A stretch of DNA of 64,000 bases from Heterocephalus glaber (Eukaryota > Chordata > Mammalia > Rodentia > Bathyergidae). This document shows positions 1-13,800 of this stretch, piece by piece. The position numbers and the translations under genes were made by a program. The notes beneath the pieces are model-generated. The model saw nothing but the letters and a program-made list of their open reading frames with translations. It was not told where the DNA came from and did not search any database. Every line of letters starts with the position of its first letter. Within the stretch, counting starts at the first letter, position 1. The DNA lies in assembly GCF_000247695.1 (NCBI RefSeq), contig NW_004624785.1, positions 171,472 to 235,471 of the forward strand, written 5' to 3'.

Positions 1-47
1 AAATGACATTCTGTCCCAAACCTGGTGAGAAAAGGAGGCCACGCTAC

Positions 48-221
48 CTTTGTATGTCGGACGCTGCTTCTTTTTGATCAGGGCAGGTGACTTGCTGGCA
101 GGTGCCACTGCTGTGAAGCTGGGGGCATCAGGAGGATCATCTCCCCCCAGTTCACTGTCTGAGACCACAGGCTGCCTGAGTTCATCCACTAAATAGTCTT
201 CGTCATCTTCTAGAACATCCC
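48..221 (-). CDS. SYNJ2: SYNJ2 exon 22 (acidic linker after RRM)
   Basis: The 174-base exon begins with two bases completing a Gly codon. It encodes the linker read as [18 protein letters not shown], then SDSELGGDD, and ends KKKQRPTYK plus one base of an Asp codon. The acceptor is ctcaag and the donor is gtagcg on the minus strand. This acidic/Ser stretch joins the RRM to the proline-rich tail, which lies beyond the left edge of the window. The SDSE and basic KKK clusters look like candidate phosphorylation or adaptor-binding sites, but that is inference. Confidence 0.93.
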
Positions 222-3200
222 CTTGAGGAGGAACGCATCACAGCGAGGGTGAAAACAATTCCAGTTCAGTGGCCCTGCCTTTCAGGGAGGTCACCGTGGC
301 ACATCCCCAGCGGGCATGTCACCAGAGCCAGCTCCCCCCATTCACCCTCCCAGCTCCAACAGCCTCCGAGCTACTGTTAATGTAGTACTGGATGTGCCCG
401 GGTCCCTCTACCATTTCCTGCACCATCCCACACACATGTGCACTGGACCACGGGAAGTGATCCTCACCCACTACGGGGATGTGATACTCGCACTCTAACC
501 ATTCATCACCTCTGCAAGGCAGGGTTTCAGGAGGGGCCTCCGAAATTGCCTGCTACTGCTAGAGAGCTGCTTCCTGCCTCTCCTGCAGATCACTAACCTT
601 CTGACTCATAGTCCAAACTCGTGAAGTCGAAGTTTTCCTCCAGCAAACAGGAATTGGCAGTGGGGGACACGGGAGCCATGCTGTCCCGTTTTCGAATGAG
701 CTCCTCTCGCAAACCTTTCAGCCAGTCTTTCGTCTTGGGTCTAATCTTCACCGCTCTGCCTTTCACCTGTGAGGGCGGCACAGCAAGTGGGAACAATATT
801 AAGGTCACCACAGCTCCCCTTGGTCACAAAGTGCTTCTCTACAACCCATGTACAGTTGCAAGGCCTGTCTCTACATTGTACTAAGAAAAACTGAGGGTCC
901 AGACCCCAGGCAGGATCAGCACAACTTCCACACATTTGGTCTAAATAAAAGTTGAAACTATCATTGCCAGTATTTCATTCAATGCAAATTTAAAACCAAG
1001 GTTTTATCAAAACAGAATCTATGGGAAGTGTTTAACTTTCTTTACATTTGTACGGGGGCTCACAGCTAAGAGTTTGCCTTAAATCTCAGAGAACAATTTG
1101 GATTTGGACATTTCAGCAATGCTGAAACTATTAGGACACTGGCAACTCTTAGAGACGGCTAAATGCCTTTTGCATAAAGGGATGTGCATTTTTGGAGCCG
1201 GGGTGGAATGTTATGGTTTGTATCTAGATGTCCCCCTAAAGCCTTATGCACTCATAGATGGGGCTTTTTGGAGCTGGCTGGATCTAGAGTGTATGATACT
1301 GGGATTAAGGGTGTGTGGTACTAAATTATTCCACTGATTAGAATTAGCATAGTTCTGGGTGTGGATAATAGGAAGCCCCACCTTGGGTGTGGGTGGCACC
1401 ACCCAAAACACTTGAAGCCTGGATGGGATAAAAGGGAAAGGGAGACTTTCTTCACTGCTTGCTGCTGCTGCCTTCTGCCTACCCTGCCATGGACTGCCTC
1501 TCCTCTGGCATGCTTCCCTGCCTTGGAGCCAGCCGACTATGGACTGAAATCCCTACAAACTCTAGAAGGGACAAGAAAAGGAAGTTGCTACCAGACTCAG
1601 AAGAGAGCCCTGAAGAGACTGACCAGAGGAGAAGTGACCTTTAGTCAATTCAGCCAAACTGAAGTGACCTTCCAAATTAGGAGCTGAGGGAATAAATGCT
1701 CCAGCCTCACTCTCCTTTCTTTTTCCTCTATTGGCCCAACTCAAGAAAAACAGTAGGCCAGGGAAGCCTGCTGATAGGGTCCATCAGGGCAGCCTCCTAG
1801 GACAGAGAGCAGGTAGAGAAGCAGGAATGGGCTTAGAAGGGCAAAATTTAGGACTTCAGACCAATCACCAAAGATGAAAGCAGAGATGAAGAAGAGGATA
1901 TTCCACTAGTAGAGGGCTGGGGAGAAGAGAAGAAACATCAAAATAGACAGAGAGACACTAAGACCTGTGGGAGACAAATAGGCCATAAAAATACTGGCCT
2001 AAAATTGTACCAAGTTTATTCAAACTGGAAAAGCCCTGCCTTCATCTGATTAACCCTGTCTTGGCTCCTATTTCCCTTCACTATTCTTTGAAAAACAACT
2101 AGGTCATGTTTGGTGATTCTACTTTGTTCTTCCGCTACTTCATAGCTTCTGAATAAAACTTTATTCTAAAGACAAAACATGACAAATGACGTATAAGCTG
2201 CATGTTCTGAAATACAGTCTCATCTAAGATGAAATCTCTCCTGTACAGAGCTGTGAGCCGAGACACACCAGGAACTCAGCAGGAGCCACACTAAATTTGC
2301 TCCCAGATCCTCCAGATTCTTCAAGTCTCTAGGGCTGGCCACGAGACACCGGAGAAACAGAATGGAGAATCACACCTCTTTCTCCCATGGTACCTGCACA
2401 TAAAGACACAGGTTGAGCCAGGCATGATGGTGCATGCCTGTAATGCCAGCACTCTGGGAGGCTGAGGCAGGAGGATTGCAAATTTGAGCTCAGTCTGAAA
2501 AAGTGAGCTACTTAGCAAGACTCTGTCTCCAAAAAAACCCAAAAAGACACAAGTCCTGAGAGGAAGGGAAAACATGACCACAGAACAGTCAAGATGGGTC
2601 AGGTTCACTCCATGCTGTGACCAAGTGGTGACTCTGAGCTCACTTACCTTCATACCATCTACATCCAGGACGCTGAGAGCTGAGTGACTATCTGCAAAAG
2701 TCACCAGCATCTGCCCCTGGTTGATCCTGAAATGCACAAGATAGGTCAAATCAGCACCAGGAATGACTCAGCACCTCTCCTGGCTCCTGACACTCCTAAG
2801 CCCACCCTCACGTCCACATCCCATCAGAGACAATTACCTGACAAGGACAATTGTCCCATAATTCCCCAAGGTCTGCATGAGTTCAGTACGCAGGTCCTCA
2901 GGAAACTCATTCTTCTCTTCTAGAGTTGGCGACTGAAGGTTTACAACAACGGTGGCATCCAAAGGGCCCTGGAAAGAGGACACTTCCTGGAAAACCCTCT
3001 CCCGAGCACATATGTCGACTTCTTGCACTTCTACTTCCACAATGGCCAGCACGGGTCTGCATCAGACATGGGGAGAGGGCAGAGAATGGTTAGCCCAAGT
3101 AGCAGTGTCACATCCCAGCCCCCAGGCCTGGTCCCCTGTCCCTCATCAACCTGTGAGTCCACAGGCCAGCTGCCCTGCCTCAGGGTTTGGTTTTCATCTT

Positions 3201-4391
3201 TCCCCAATCTATTTTTGGGGGGTACCTGGGATCGAACTCGGGACCTTGTGCTTGCGAGGCAGGCGGCGGAACCACTGAGCTAAATCCCCGGCCCCAATCT
3301 TTCCCCAATCTTCTGTTACTGTAAAATTTTTATTTAAGGATGATGTGTGAGAGAAAATATCTTCAACAATAGAATCAGTATTAGAAAATCCCCAGCCATC
3401 AGCAAAAGATCTAGTCCTGCCAAGGATGTGGAGAAGCGGCCGCCCCCCTGATTATCCAGAACAGTCAAGCTTTTCACATGGCTACTTGGCAACCTGGAAT
3501 AGGAATCTGAAAACCATTCATCTCTTTTGATTTAGTAATCTCATATCTAGGACTTTATTCTATGGAACTGGCCAGAGATTCAGACAAAGATTGACTGTTC
3601 ACACTTGATGGGAGGGGAAAAGGGAAATGATGAATTATGTAGTTTTATTAAAGATTTACAATACTATGTTATATGGCAATAGAACATAATATGAAGTAAT
3701 ATACAATATGATGACAGGGATGGGGTACAGCATGGTTGTAGAACACTTGCCTAGCCAGGATCTGCGTTTGAGGCCAAGCACCAGAAAAAAAACCCCAAAA
3801 GATTTATTGCCAGGGTAGTAGTGCACACCCATAGTCACAGCTACTAGGGAAGCAGAGGCTAGAGGATCACTTGAGCCCAGGAGTTCAAGGCCAGCCTAGG
3901 CAACACAGAGAGACTCCATCCCAAAAAATATCTACGGTAATATGGTGGCACCCTTTAAAACCAGAGAATGCTACAAAAGTTTAGAGACAGGATAAGGTAA
4001 CATTATCCCTTTCTTTCAATTTTTATTACTTTTTTTTTTCCACCTAAAGCAAGAAAAAAGATGCCTGAGAAAATTCACACAGGGACACACACTGAGTGAG
4101 TTCAGAAGACTTCAGCAGCAACACCTTTCTGCCCCATGTGTGGCCAGCTGTATCTAGGAACAAATAAGTGAGCCTGATTGCTAATACCAACACGATTATA
4201 TCTTGAAAATACTAACAAGAAAGCCAGGCTATGCGGCAATATCATTTAAGAACATTTAAAACCACAAAATAGTAGAATTTCCATCTTTGAATGATGTCAT
4301 TTATGATACAAAGCGATGATAAAATGCCAATAGTTATTAGTTCTCAGTGGCTACACAGGTATTTGTTATATCTTTGTTCATTAGTGTATTT

Positions 4392-4430
<39 letters not shown>

Positions 4431-7400
4431 TTATGGGGCAGCATCTTGGCTTCTTTGGGGTTGGAGGAGATACTGTCTTCCTCAGCAAGGACCTTACCTG
4501 TGATCAGATGCTTGCAGCTCTGCACGACCATAGTACCTGAGGGTGCCGGGAGACCAGGTGTGTCTTACTTTGGTGTCGCTGTCCAGATCGTTGTCTAGAA
4601 GGTTGATTTCTCCAGCTATGGACAAGAGTTCATTCAAGAGACACAAAACCAAATGTAGCAAAACCATATCAATACATGTGAATGTGGTTATGAATGCCTT
4701 AGCTGAGAGCTCTGACCCAAACCACCTGTGCCTTGAGCTCACTGGCCTTATCCCCTGTATCTTGAACCTGGGCTCCAGTTGCTTTGGGACCTATGGTTAA
4801 AGCAGTTCCTTACTTGTAAATTACCCAAAACAGTCATGACCATGACCACTGACCACTCTCCACGGTTGGCTAACTGTGGCCTGGAATACAGTTGTCCCTG
4901 CTGCCACATTTCCACTGAGGGCCCAGGAATAATGGGCACATGAGCTACTCACACAGTGGCAGATGCTGAGCCTTGGAAACCAGAACTCCTGCTGGCCCCT
5001 GCCTCTCCATGCTCTGGGCCATGGAGATGCTCACAAACTCATCTGAAAGAGCAATTATCTACAGATGTATTTTCCTGGCTTTGAAATCTCAGCAGACACC
5101 TCTCCCAAACCGTGGCACTGTTGTTTATGTACTAGCTTAAGGTGTAACTTCAAACAAATTTCACTTCCCAGCCGGCCATCAATAATTGTTCAAAACATAC
5201 TCAACAACCAATGGATTGAAAAAATATTTACTGTGTTTTGCTCTTGTTCAGCTGGAATTGGGGCCTTAAGCAGATAAGAGTTTGGCTGAGCAAAATGGGC
5301 AGAAAAAAGTACTGAGAGAAAAGGGACAGGCAGCTTGATATTTTGCTTCTCTTTTCCCCAAGATAAAAGAGAGAAGGTAGGGTGCTGCAGCTGTGATTCA
5401 GAGATGGGGAAACCCAGGACAGGCCTGCTGGCAGCTCATAGTCTCCAGAGGCCAGGAGGGGCTCTCAAAATGCAGCTTCCAAAGGGCTTAACATCTGGGG
5501 CAATCTTTCATCGTTTGTGTTAGGAAGAAAACTGTAGCTGAGTGACTATGGTTTTGTTCCCAGCGTGGCCTTTAGCATCCACCCTCGCCCAGCTCTCCAG
5601 TGTCCCTGCCTCGCTCACCTGTTTTATCGAAAGGGTGCTTCTTCCTCCACCACAGCACTCTATCTGTCCAGGCCGGGGTGCGGCATTTGTCACTTGTATC
5701 GTAGGCAGCGGAGCCAACGTCATATTTGTAGGTGGGTCCAAAATTAATGGCTCCTTCATGAAAGTCTTTAAAAATCTATTGGGAGAAAAGTCACAAAACC
5801 ACCATAAGGGGAAGAAAAAGTACATTCTAGAGTGTTCTAGTCCTAAAAAAGTAACAGAATCTGTGTTAAAGTTGCAAATATGTCTTACACTGGACAGATG
5901 TGTGCCTTTTAATTAGCAAAGAAAAGGTGGTTTTGTACTCATCCCGCTGACCTAGGAGCATGGCACCTCCCTCTCCTGCGTCTCCTCTAGCCACTGCTTG
6001 CTGTCAACCCCAGAAGATGAAGAAGGGCATGGGTTGAGACCTTGCGCTCATGTCTGAGACCTGCCTCCGTGCAATGGGAAGGTCCACAGGCTCCCACATC
6101 CCAAGGGAAATGTGAGAATAGTGGGGCAAGGAAGAATCTTTTCTAGGAAGGCTGGGGGCCTCTTGTCCACCTGCCCATGCTCCATGATCCCCGAACTAGT
6201 AGGGCTTGGGTGACAGAAGGTCCCATCCTTGCTTTTGGAGAGGGATTTTAGCTTTCCCAACCTCACACATCTAACCAGTTCTATTCTTCAAAGTTAGTAT
6301 ATGTAGCTCCCTGCCTCAGTCTGTCCTGAGATGCTAACAGATGCTGAAATTAGCCAGCAGTGCTAGCTGGAGGCAAGAATAATCAGGACATCTGGAAGCT
6401 AGCCACTATGACCTTGAAGAGCTAGGGACAGATTCTGTAGATGAATGTTCCCTGCTTAGGCCATGGCCTCAGGAGTCCCCAGGCACTTGTGTTTGGGCCT
6501 GGAGGCCATGCCTGAGCCCTGTACCTGGACAGTCTAGGGCCAAATTATGGCCCTGTGTACTGGCTGTGTGACCCTGGATTAGTAATTTGACTTTGTCCTC
6601 AGTTTTCTTTGTCAATAAAATGTTACAACACCTAATTTATAAGGCAGTCTTGAGGATTATGTGTACAAACTGGTGTCTAAAGTACTACTATAATTTGTTT
6701 GTGCTTTTGCCGAGAAATAGAGACATCACCAGCGTATTCTGAACATGGTCCACAGTGTTACTTGGTAGTTTATTATGACTGCCTCTAAACACACTGCACA
6801 TAAGCATGAGGAATGAGGTGGATTTGGTGTAAAGAGACCTGTATACATCAGCATTTGATGCCACCACTAGGTGATATGCTCAGATGCTTGCATCAGGGCC
6901 ACTTGAAGGCAGCCAGGACTCAGAGCACAGCTGTTCCCTGCTGAGACCCAGGCTGTACTCTTGCTGCTGGATTAAGTGTTTTCTGGTGGCTTTCCTGCAG
7001 CGATGGCCTCTCAGGCCCCAGGAAGATGCGTGGACCTATATGCGGCTGACCAGATCTTGTTTAATGTGAGATAGAAGCGTGTGTGAGTGGATGCTCCTGT
7101 TTTCTTACCTTCACAAGCTCCATGTGGTTTCTACAACATCAGAAATGCCACAAGTGGAACTTAATCTGCTGAACATTGGCGTGTATGTTTAGTAGACAGC
7201 ATTCCATACTGGAAAGAGACATTATTCCATATTGGAACAGCTGTTAAAAATATCGTAAAAGCACAACTTACTTTTCCACTTGATTTCTGCAGCTGTAGCT
7301 GATCAAATTCCAGAAGTTTCTTCCAGTCTTGGCGTTTAACAAAATAGAAGACTTCCTCGTAAGTAAGATCAATGCGGTAGTTGAAATCGCCACACCAAAA

Positions 7401-10400
7401 CACATAATCGTGAGAAAACACATTTCTCCCCTAATTGCAAAGAAAATCACAATCATTCTAAGCCCATCTTTCCAGGAAGGTAAGAGAGGGGGGAAAAACT
7501 AATTTCACCAGACAGAGGACAAGCAGAAGCATTTTTCTTAAAATGTTACTGTTAAGTTTTCCACTAAAGCATTCTCACTTGTCACTAATCCCATGAACTT
7601 ACTGGAGAATTTTTACATGACCTGCTCTGCTGTTTTAAATAATAGTGTTCTGGAGTGCTTTAGACAAAGCTCCAACTCTGAGAAGCACGACTACTAATTC
7701 TGATCCTGAGGACCAGGTTGTGTTCTTGTTCCGTGTGTGTCCTAGGAAACCCACACATAACCAGCAACATGAAAACTAGGCATAAGGAAAGTAGTAGAAA
7801 CACTAAGAAGTGCACCTTTGTAAACTTCATGATTGTGTTCTATGACTCTCCATCAACACCCCACACCTTCCTCCCAATCCCGCCCAGTTACCACGAGCCC
7901 ACAGTCCCCATTCAGCCCTGGAGAAGTCTCCCCCCTAGTCTCAGTGACAACAGTGGCTACTCCTCAACTTTCCACAGGAGCTGGGCTCTGCCCCAGGTGC
8001 ACCTGGTCCCCACAGCAGCTCCTGTGGGGCAGGTACTAATGGCTCTAAACAACAAGTTCAGAATCAATGTAATTTACTAAAGGATGCACAGCTAGTGCAT
8101 GATAAGGATGAGATTTGAACCCAGATCTGTTCAGCTCCTAAACCCATTTCTGTCCCCTCGGTATGTGATGTGTTTCTGATAATCTGAATAGAGGATGAAG
8201 ATAGCCACAACTAAATAAACCAAGTGTGTAGACAACTGGAGGAACTTTCTCCAGAGGTAGAAACACTCTTCCTGTGCGGGCCATTGTGTGCTGAAAACTG
8301 GCACTGTAGTCAGCACAGGTGACTTCAATTAACTTAAATACCTACTTGTGTCCAGTGGCTATTGTACCAGGCACTTGTATGGAGTATTAACTTATAGGTA
8401 CTCTCAATATACAGTATATAAATATATATGTCATATTGTAAACTCTATTTGAGATTGTGGTCTAAGTATATTATTTCAAAATAGTACTTTTTAAGTGAAA
8501 AAGGTTAGACTTTTTAGCCACACACAAGAATTAAAAAATTTCCAACTCATTTGTTTCTTCTTTAACTCAACAAATAAAAGCTACAAGGATCAAGACACTT
8601 ATTAACAAAAACTAAGCAATTTTTGCCTTGCATATGGTGCCACCCAGGTGATAGATTATCAGTTTTAATGAATCTGCTCTCATAAGATGAGGTCCAAGAC
8701 CCGGCCAGCCCGTATCAGACTCTGGAAGAATCATGGCAAGAACAGTGAAGTCTGTCCTCCCTCTAAGGTACAGGAGGTGAGGGTGGGGTGCACACAAGGC
8801 TGAAGGTGCACAGGGAATCATCTTTGCATGGGAAGAACATTAAGATCTAAATTTTAAAATCAAGCCCACAGGTTTCGGCATGAAAACCTCTGAACCACCA
8901 CTAGAGGACAGCCTGGCATGCATTATTGGCAATGTCAGGGTAGAAGTCAGGTCCAGGTCTTTAGTCGTGATTTCCTGATTTTAAAAAAGGAAGAATTCTT
9001 AGCTGAGCAACAACACAAGTGTGAAGGTTGTGGACCTCAAGAAAACTAAATTTTTTTTTTGGTGATGGGAATTGAAATTAGAGCTTCATGCATGCTAAGC
9101 ATATACTCATCAAGGGTCACACCTGTATCCCCAGGAAAACTAAGGCTTGTACTGTTCAGATTAAAACATTCTTCATGGACACACTGGTTCTCTTCCCCAT
9201 TCATCATCTGAATTAGAAATCACATGATCCTGGGTGATTTCCAGGGCTGACCCTGCATCTGCCCCCAACCAGCTCTGTGCTGTCAGAGGCAGACACCCTA
9301 CTTGCGGTTGTTCCCCCAGGCCTGGCTCTGTCAGCAGCTCTGCTCACCGCGGGGAAGGACAGCCTGTGGGTGATCTCCCTGTAGTCCTCGTTCCTCTCCT
9401 TCACCTGCGACTGCCCAGCCGTCAGGTGGCTGCAGATGAAGCAGAAGCTGGTGCTGTGGAACTGAAAGCGGATGCCCACAGCACCCTTGTTTCCTGCTTT
9501 GCCCCCCATGCCAGTCTTCACTGTGTCGACAGCCACGTCCCTGCAATGCAAGAACACGAACATCCTATGAGCTGCAGAAAAGCTTAAACATCTTTTGCTA
9601 GAGAAGAATTCAGGAGCAGCCTGAGGCCTGTGCTCTGAGACCCCTGAATACCAGCTGAGAGGTCTGTTCAACCACATCATTGACTCGTAGATCAGGAGGC
9701 TGCTCCCTCTCACTGCTGGCTGCTCCTTCGTGGGGGTGTGGAGCATCTTCCCCGCGGACTGGCTTTGTACCCCACGAGCACCCATAACTGCAGATACGTG
9801 GTCCCTGGGTCTGCCCTAGCTCTCCCGCTCACAGGAGCAGCAGGAACTTCACTGTCTCCCCAGCCCGCACCACAGATCTTGTGCTTAGCATAGAGGGGCC
9901 ATTGGGCAATGAATGCATTTCAGAATTGGGAAACATCCCATCATCTAAGGCTGGCTTGGGAAGGCGATCTCAAACCGACTTTCCTGCACTGCAGACTCCT
10001 GGCTCATTAAAATGGGAACTTGGAATGTGCACATGCACGCAGTGAGGGCAGGGTCTAGAGCCACAGAGCACAAGCCAGCTGCTTAACACTTCCATGAAGT
10101 GATGGTGGAGATGGTGGAGGAGCCTTCTGGGGCACCCAATTCCCAGGAGACAAAGCGAAGGTGACAGTTTGCCAAAGGGGTGTGAACTTTTAGACCAGCT
10201 GGAGCAGGGAGACAAGGACACAGGTGCCACACATGTGGTGAGACCTCTGGCCATGCCTGGAAATGGGAGCCTCCTCTCCCCTGCTCCCTCCTCAGTTCAC
10301 CTCTAACCTTTAACCTGACCTTAGTAAACTAACCTGTACCCACTACCTAGGGTATAGATGAGCTGCCCTAGCAACACCATGTTTACCCCCAAATAATACC

Positions 10401-10858
10401 TAATGGGAAAATAAACTTCAGCTGTAATTAATAGCAGTCATTACCATGGTGATGGCCAGTGCCAGGCAGAAGACTGTACCTCACTATTCTCTTGCTCAGG
10501 TGGCTACTCTGTAATGGCAGATAAGGCAAAGATAGGCTGATTGGAGTTGGCTTTTTTTTTTTATCTAGTTAGGTCTTATTTTCAGGGAAATGGCACAATC
10601 AGAGGGGCAGGGACTTATTTCCTTCAAGTTACACAAAAGGATTATGAATGCAGAGCCCAGTCTTGCTCTCTAAAGGATGCCATGCATCATGCTGGTGGCC
10701 TGCTACACAGAGGTACTGCCTGAGTCTTGTCCCACTTGACTTAGGAAGGTCGGCTTAATGTCTGGCATCAGCATTAGGAAACCCCGATAAACTCATAAAC
10801 AAGACCAAGTAGCAACAGGAAGCTATTAAAAGTTAAGAGAAATGGTGAGCTCCTCCAG

Positions 10859-10892
<34 letters not shown>

Positions 10893-13800
10893 TACACATG
10901 GCCTTTCCTAAAAGGAATGCATTTCTTAAGGCTTCCCCTTTCTTACACTCACATTGTTGTTACCCTGGAGAAATAATTATGAAATGACACAGGTTCTACT
11001 AAGAATTCTTTTGAAGGGAGACAAAAGAATTGCCATTTCCTGATAAGTTAGTCAGCTCCAGGTCAGAGGTTTCCTGTCTGTAAAATACAGACAAGAAACG
11101 CTTTCTTTGAATAGAAAGGTGATGAAAATCATGGGCCACTCTTCCTAAGCAAGCTTAGCTTCCTGGCTTAGGAGTTTTCCATGGTGGCTTTTTAATTGTT
11201 AGATAATGTGCTATTTAGCCTCATTTTTCTCTCCCCTTGGGAATTTTGCCTAGAACAATGGCAGGCCCTGATTCCTACCACAGGAGGGGGGACCCCAGGA
11301 GGGGGGACCAGGCAGAAGTCATAGAACAAAACACAGACTCACAACCCCTCATTCCCCAGAAGCTGATAACCGAAATGCTCTTACCTGATGAATGGGACAT
11401 GGTATGGGCGCACAAAGATGTAAAGACAGACGCCCACCAGCTGTGCCGAAGTCAGGAGAATGTACCTATGGGAGCGTGAGATGGCTTTCTGAAGCTGCTC
11501 CCCCCACATCTTCCTGTTGGTGGTACTGCAAAAGAAGAGAGGAGAGCACCACTTCTGGTTAGGCGGAGGTGCCGTCTCCCACCTACTGAGCTCTCCAGGC
11601 CCCATCTATCCTTTTACAGAACTGATTTTGCACTGGCTGCTCCTCAGTAGGAGTATCATGCCTTGCTTGTTCCAGCCGACCATCTGCATATTTCTGGTTG
11701 TGTCTTACACATCACAGTGGCCCTCTCCTTGGTCCCTGACACCTAGCACAGAACCTTCTTAGAAGAGCTCTGTAGAGTCGGTTTTAATTATTTGTTCAGA
11801 AAGTTCCTTAAAATGAAACTGGGCCAGTTTAGAGAGGGCAGAAGTCTTGTTGACTATAGCACTGGTAATCCAGTGGTTTGGGGTCTTTCCTTCGTGAATG
11901 GCATAAAGAAGAGGAGTAGCTACTCCTGGCACTCAGGTCTCCTCCCCTCTCCCCAGGAAACACGAATCAGCCACTCTCCCGACCTGCCCTGTCCCACACT
12001 GCACCCTCACACACACCAGCTTCCCGTGGCAGCATGGATCAGCCGCATCCCACAGCCCAGGCAAGAGCACCTCGCAGAAAAGCCAGCGATAACCAGCCCT
12101 TCCTTCTGTTTCCTTAGTTAACGGGGGAGGCGGACCAGGGCAGCACATCTGTGTGAGTTCGGGGAAGGAGCCCTCTCAGAAGTCCCCTCAGGGTCAGGGT
12201 CACAGGCTGGTGGATCCAGAGCAGGCTGGCTCTAGGAGCACCCCAGGGCCCACTCCCAGTCAGGCACCTGGCTCTGGGACACCCTGGCCCCTGCTGCCCG
12301 GCCCCTTACCTGGCATTGACAATATTCCCTGCACTCAGTTCCACCATTTCCTCAAACCCCACAGCAAACATGTCAGCCGGGCTGCTGTCATCTGGGGAAC
12401 AAGGCAGGAGACGAAGGGAATCAGGACCGCCAAGGCCTGCGTTCCTGGTTCAAGGGCTCCCCATTTCTCTCTTCTGAGCTACACCATTCAATGCTGAAAT
12501 CTACCCAACCTGACCATTCACAGGGGCCGGCACCAAGCCCTCCCCTCCACCAGACACAGCCCTTCCCTGGGTATGTCCTGGGACGCATTATGGACCCCTC
12601 TGAACCTGTTTCTTTCTCCACAAAAGGGACGGTTGTGGAGTGTAAATTAGGAAATGTGAGGAAAATGCCTGGCACAGTACAAGAGCCCTCCTTGCCCTTC
12701 CTGATGACGGTCTCCCCAGCCACAGCCTCAGAGTTTTGGGGCCACACTATCTTATTGAGTGTGTGCCTCCTAAGTACTTTTCACAGTGCAGGGCAGAGCA
12801 CTGCCCAGGACTGACACAGTCCTGTGCAAGGAGATCGTTATTCAGTGAGCAGAGGACTTGCACTGGACACTGTTGCTGCTGGAACTGCTCTGCTGTAGAA
12901 GTGCCCAGCTTACACAGAGCCCAGCAAGCCTGCAGCTGCTGCTTCTGTCCCTACCCCCGCCCCTTTTTAAACAGTACTGGGGATTGAACCCTTTGCACTG
13001 AGCTTTGCACATCCAGCCCTTTTTATTTTTTTACTTTGAGATGGGGTCTTGCTAAATTACACAAACAGGCTTGAACTTGTGATCCTCCTGTCTCAGCCTC
13101 CCAGAGTGCTGAGATTACAGGTGTGCATCACCATGCCCAGTTTCGCTGCTCTCCCTGAACAGAAGCATCCAATTTTCCCTGCAGCCATTTACTAAACCTC
13201 TTTGGTCATACCCACCAACACTCAGGGACCTGAGCCATCAAGCCCAGACACGGTTCCAGCTGCAGAAAGTGAGACACCTCCTGCCCTGGAGGAAGTAGCC
13301 TCCTCCAGGTAAGGCCAGGCAGTGCTTGCTTCCTTCCACACAGGTACCTGGCACTTCTGGCTCAACTGGCCTAACACAGAGACTTGTTGCTGCTTTTTGT
13401 AAAGGAAACAAGATCTGTCCTCTGCTCTGGTTGGCGACAGGAGGCTCATCTCCTTCCCACTCCTGAACTGGGTGGGTTTCCAGGGAGCCCACTACTGTCT
13501 ACCCCAGTCAGACCCCGGCAAAAAGCCACCAGCTTCCTGCATGGGGAGGAAGAGGGTGACTGTGGGGTCAGGGAGGGCGTCCTCCTCCCTGGTGGCATTC
13601 AGATGGCTTCTGGATGCACTGCTGGGGCCAACACAGGTCCCCACTGGCAGGAGAGTCCAGTGACCCCGAGCCATGGGCTCGGCCACCTCCTCAAAGCAGA
13701 CAGGAGGAAAAGGAGTGTGTGGCAGGAGAGGGTGTGCAGAAGCACAGGCCACTGCACGCACAGGACCATGAGTCACTCGCTAGGCAGAGAACCTGGTCAT

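Larger units (their letters stand above)
767..2647 (-). other. SYNJ2 intron 20 (1881 bp)
   Basis: Holds a MaLR-like LTR fragment (from 1209) and a B1 SINE (2416-2540), listed separately. The rest, 767-1208 and about 1570-2400, is AT-rich sequence with nothing I recognise. Confidence 0.8.
3057..4497 (-). other. SYNJ2 intron 18 (1441 bp)
   Basis: Contains an inverted ID SINE, a degenerate stretch near 3390-3600 resembling an old L1 3' end, an ID, a B1, and a CA microsatellite just upstream of exon 18's donor. About 3930-4390 is AT-rich with no recognised element. Confidence 0.75.
7431..9347 (-). other. SYNJ2 intron 15 (1917 bp)
   Basis: Carries an inverted MIR (about 8030-8160) and an inverted old ID (9051-9133). 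The AT-rich part at 8330-8600 holds nothing recognisable. Confidence 0.75.
9541..11384 (-). other. SYNJ2 intron 14 (1844 bp)
   Basis: Contains an AC microsatellite at 10861-10890 and a short G-rich tandem at 11282-11309. I recognise nothing else. Confidence 0.75.

Noticed and set aside
4394..4430. Regularly spaced repeats as a CRISPR-like array
   Set aside because: These and the other short tandems are simple microsatellites, and the host is a mammal.
9213..9785. 190-codon minus-strand frame taken as one coding unit
   Set aside because: Only 9348-9540 is the exon. The flanks are intron read-through beyond clear acceptor and donor sites.
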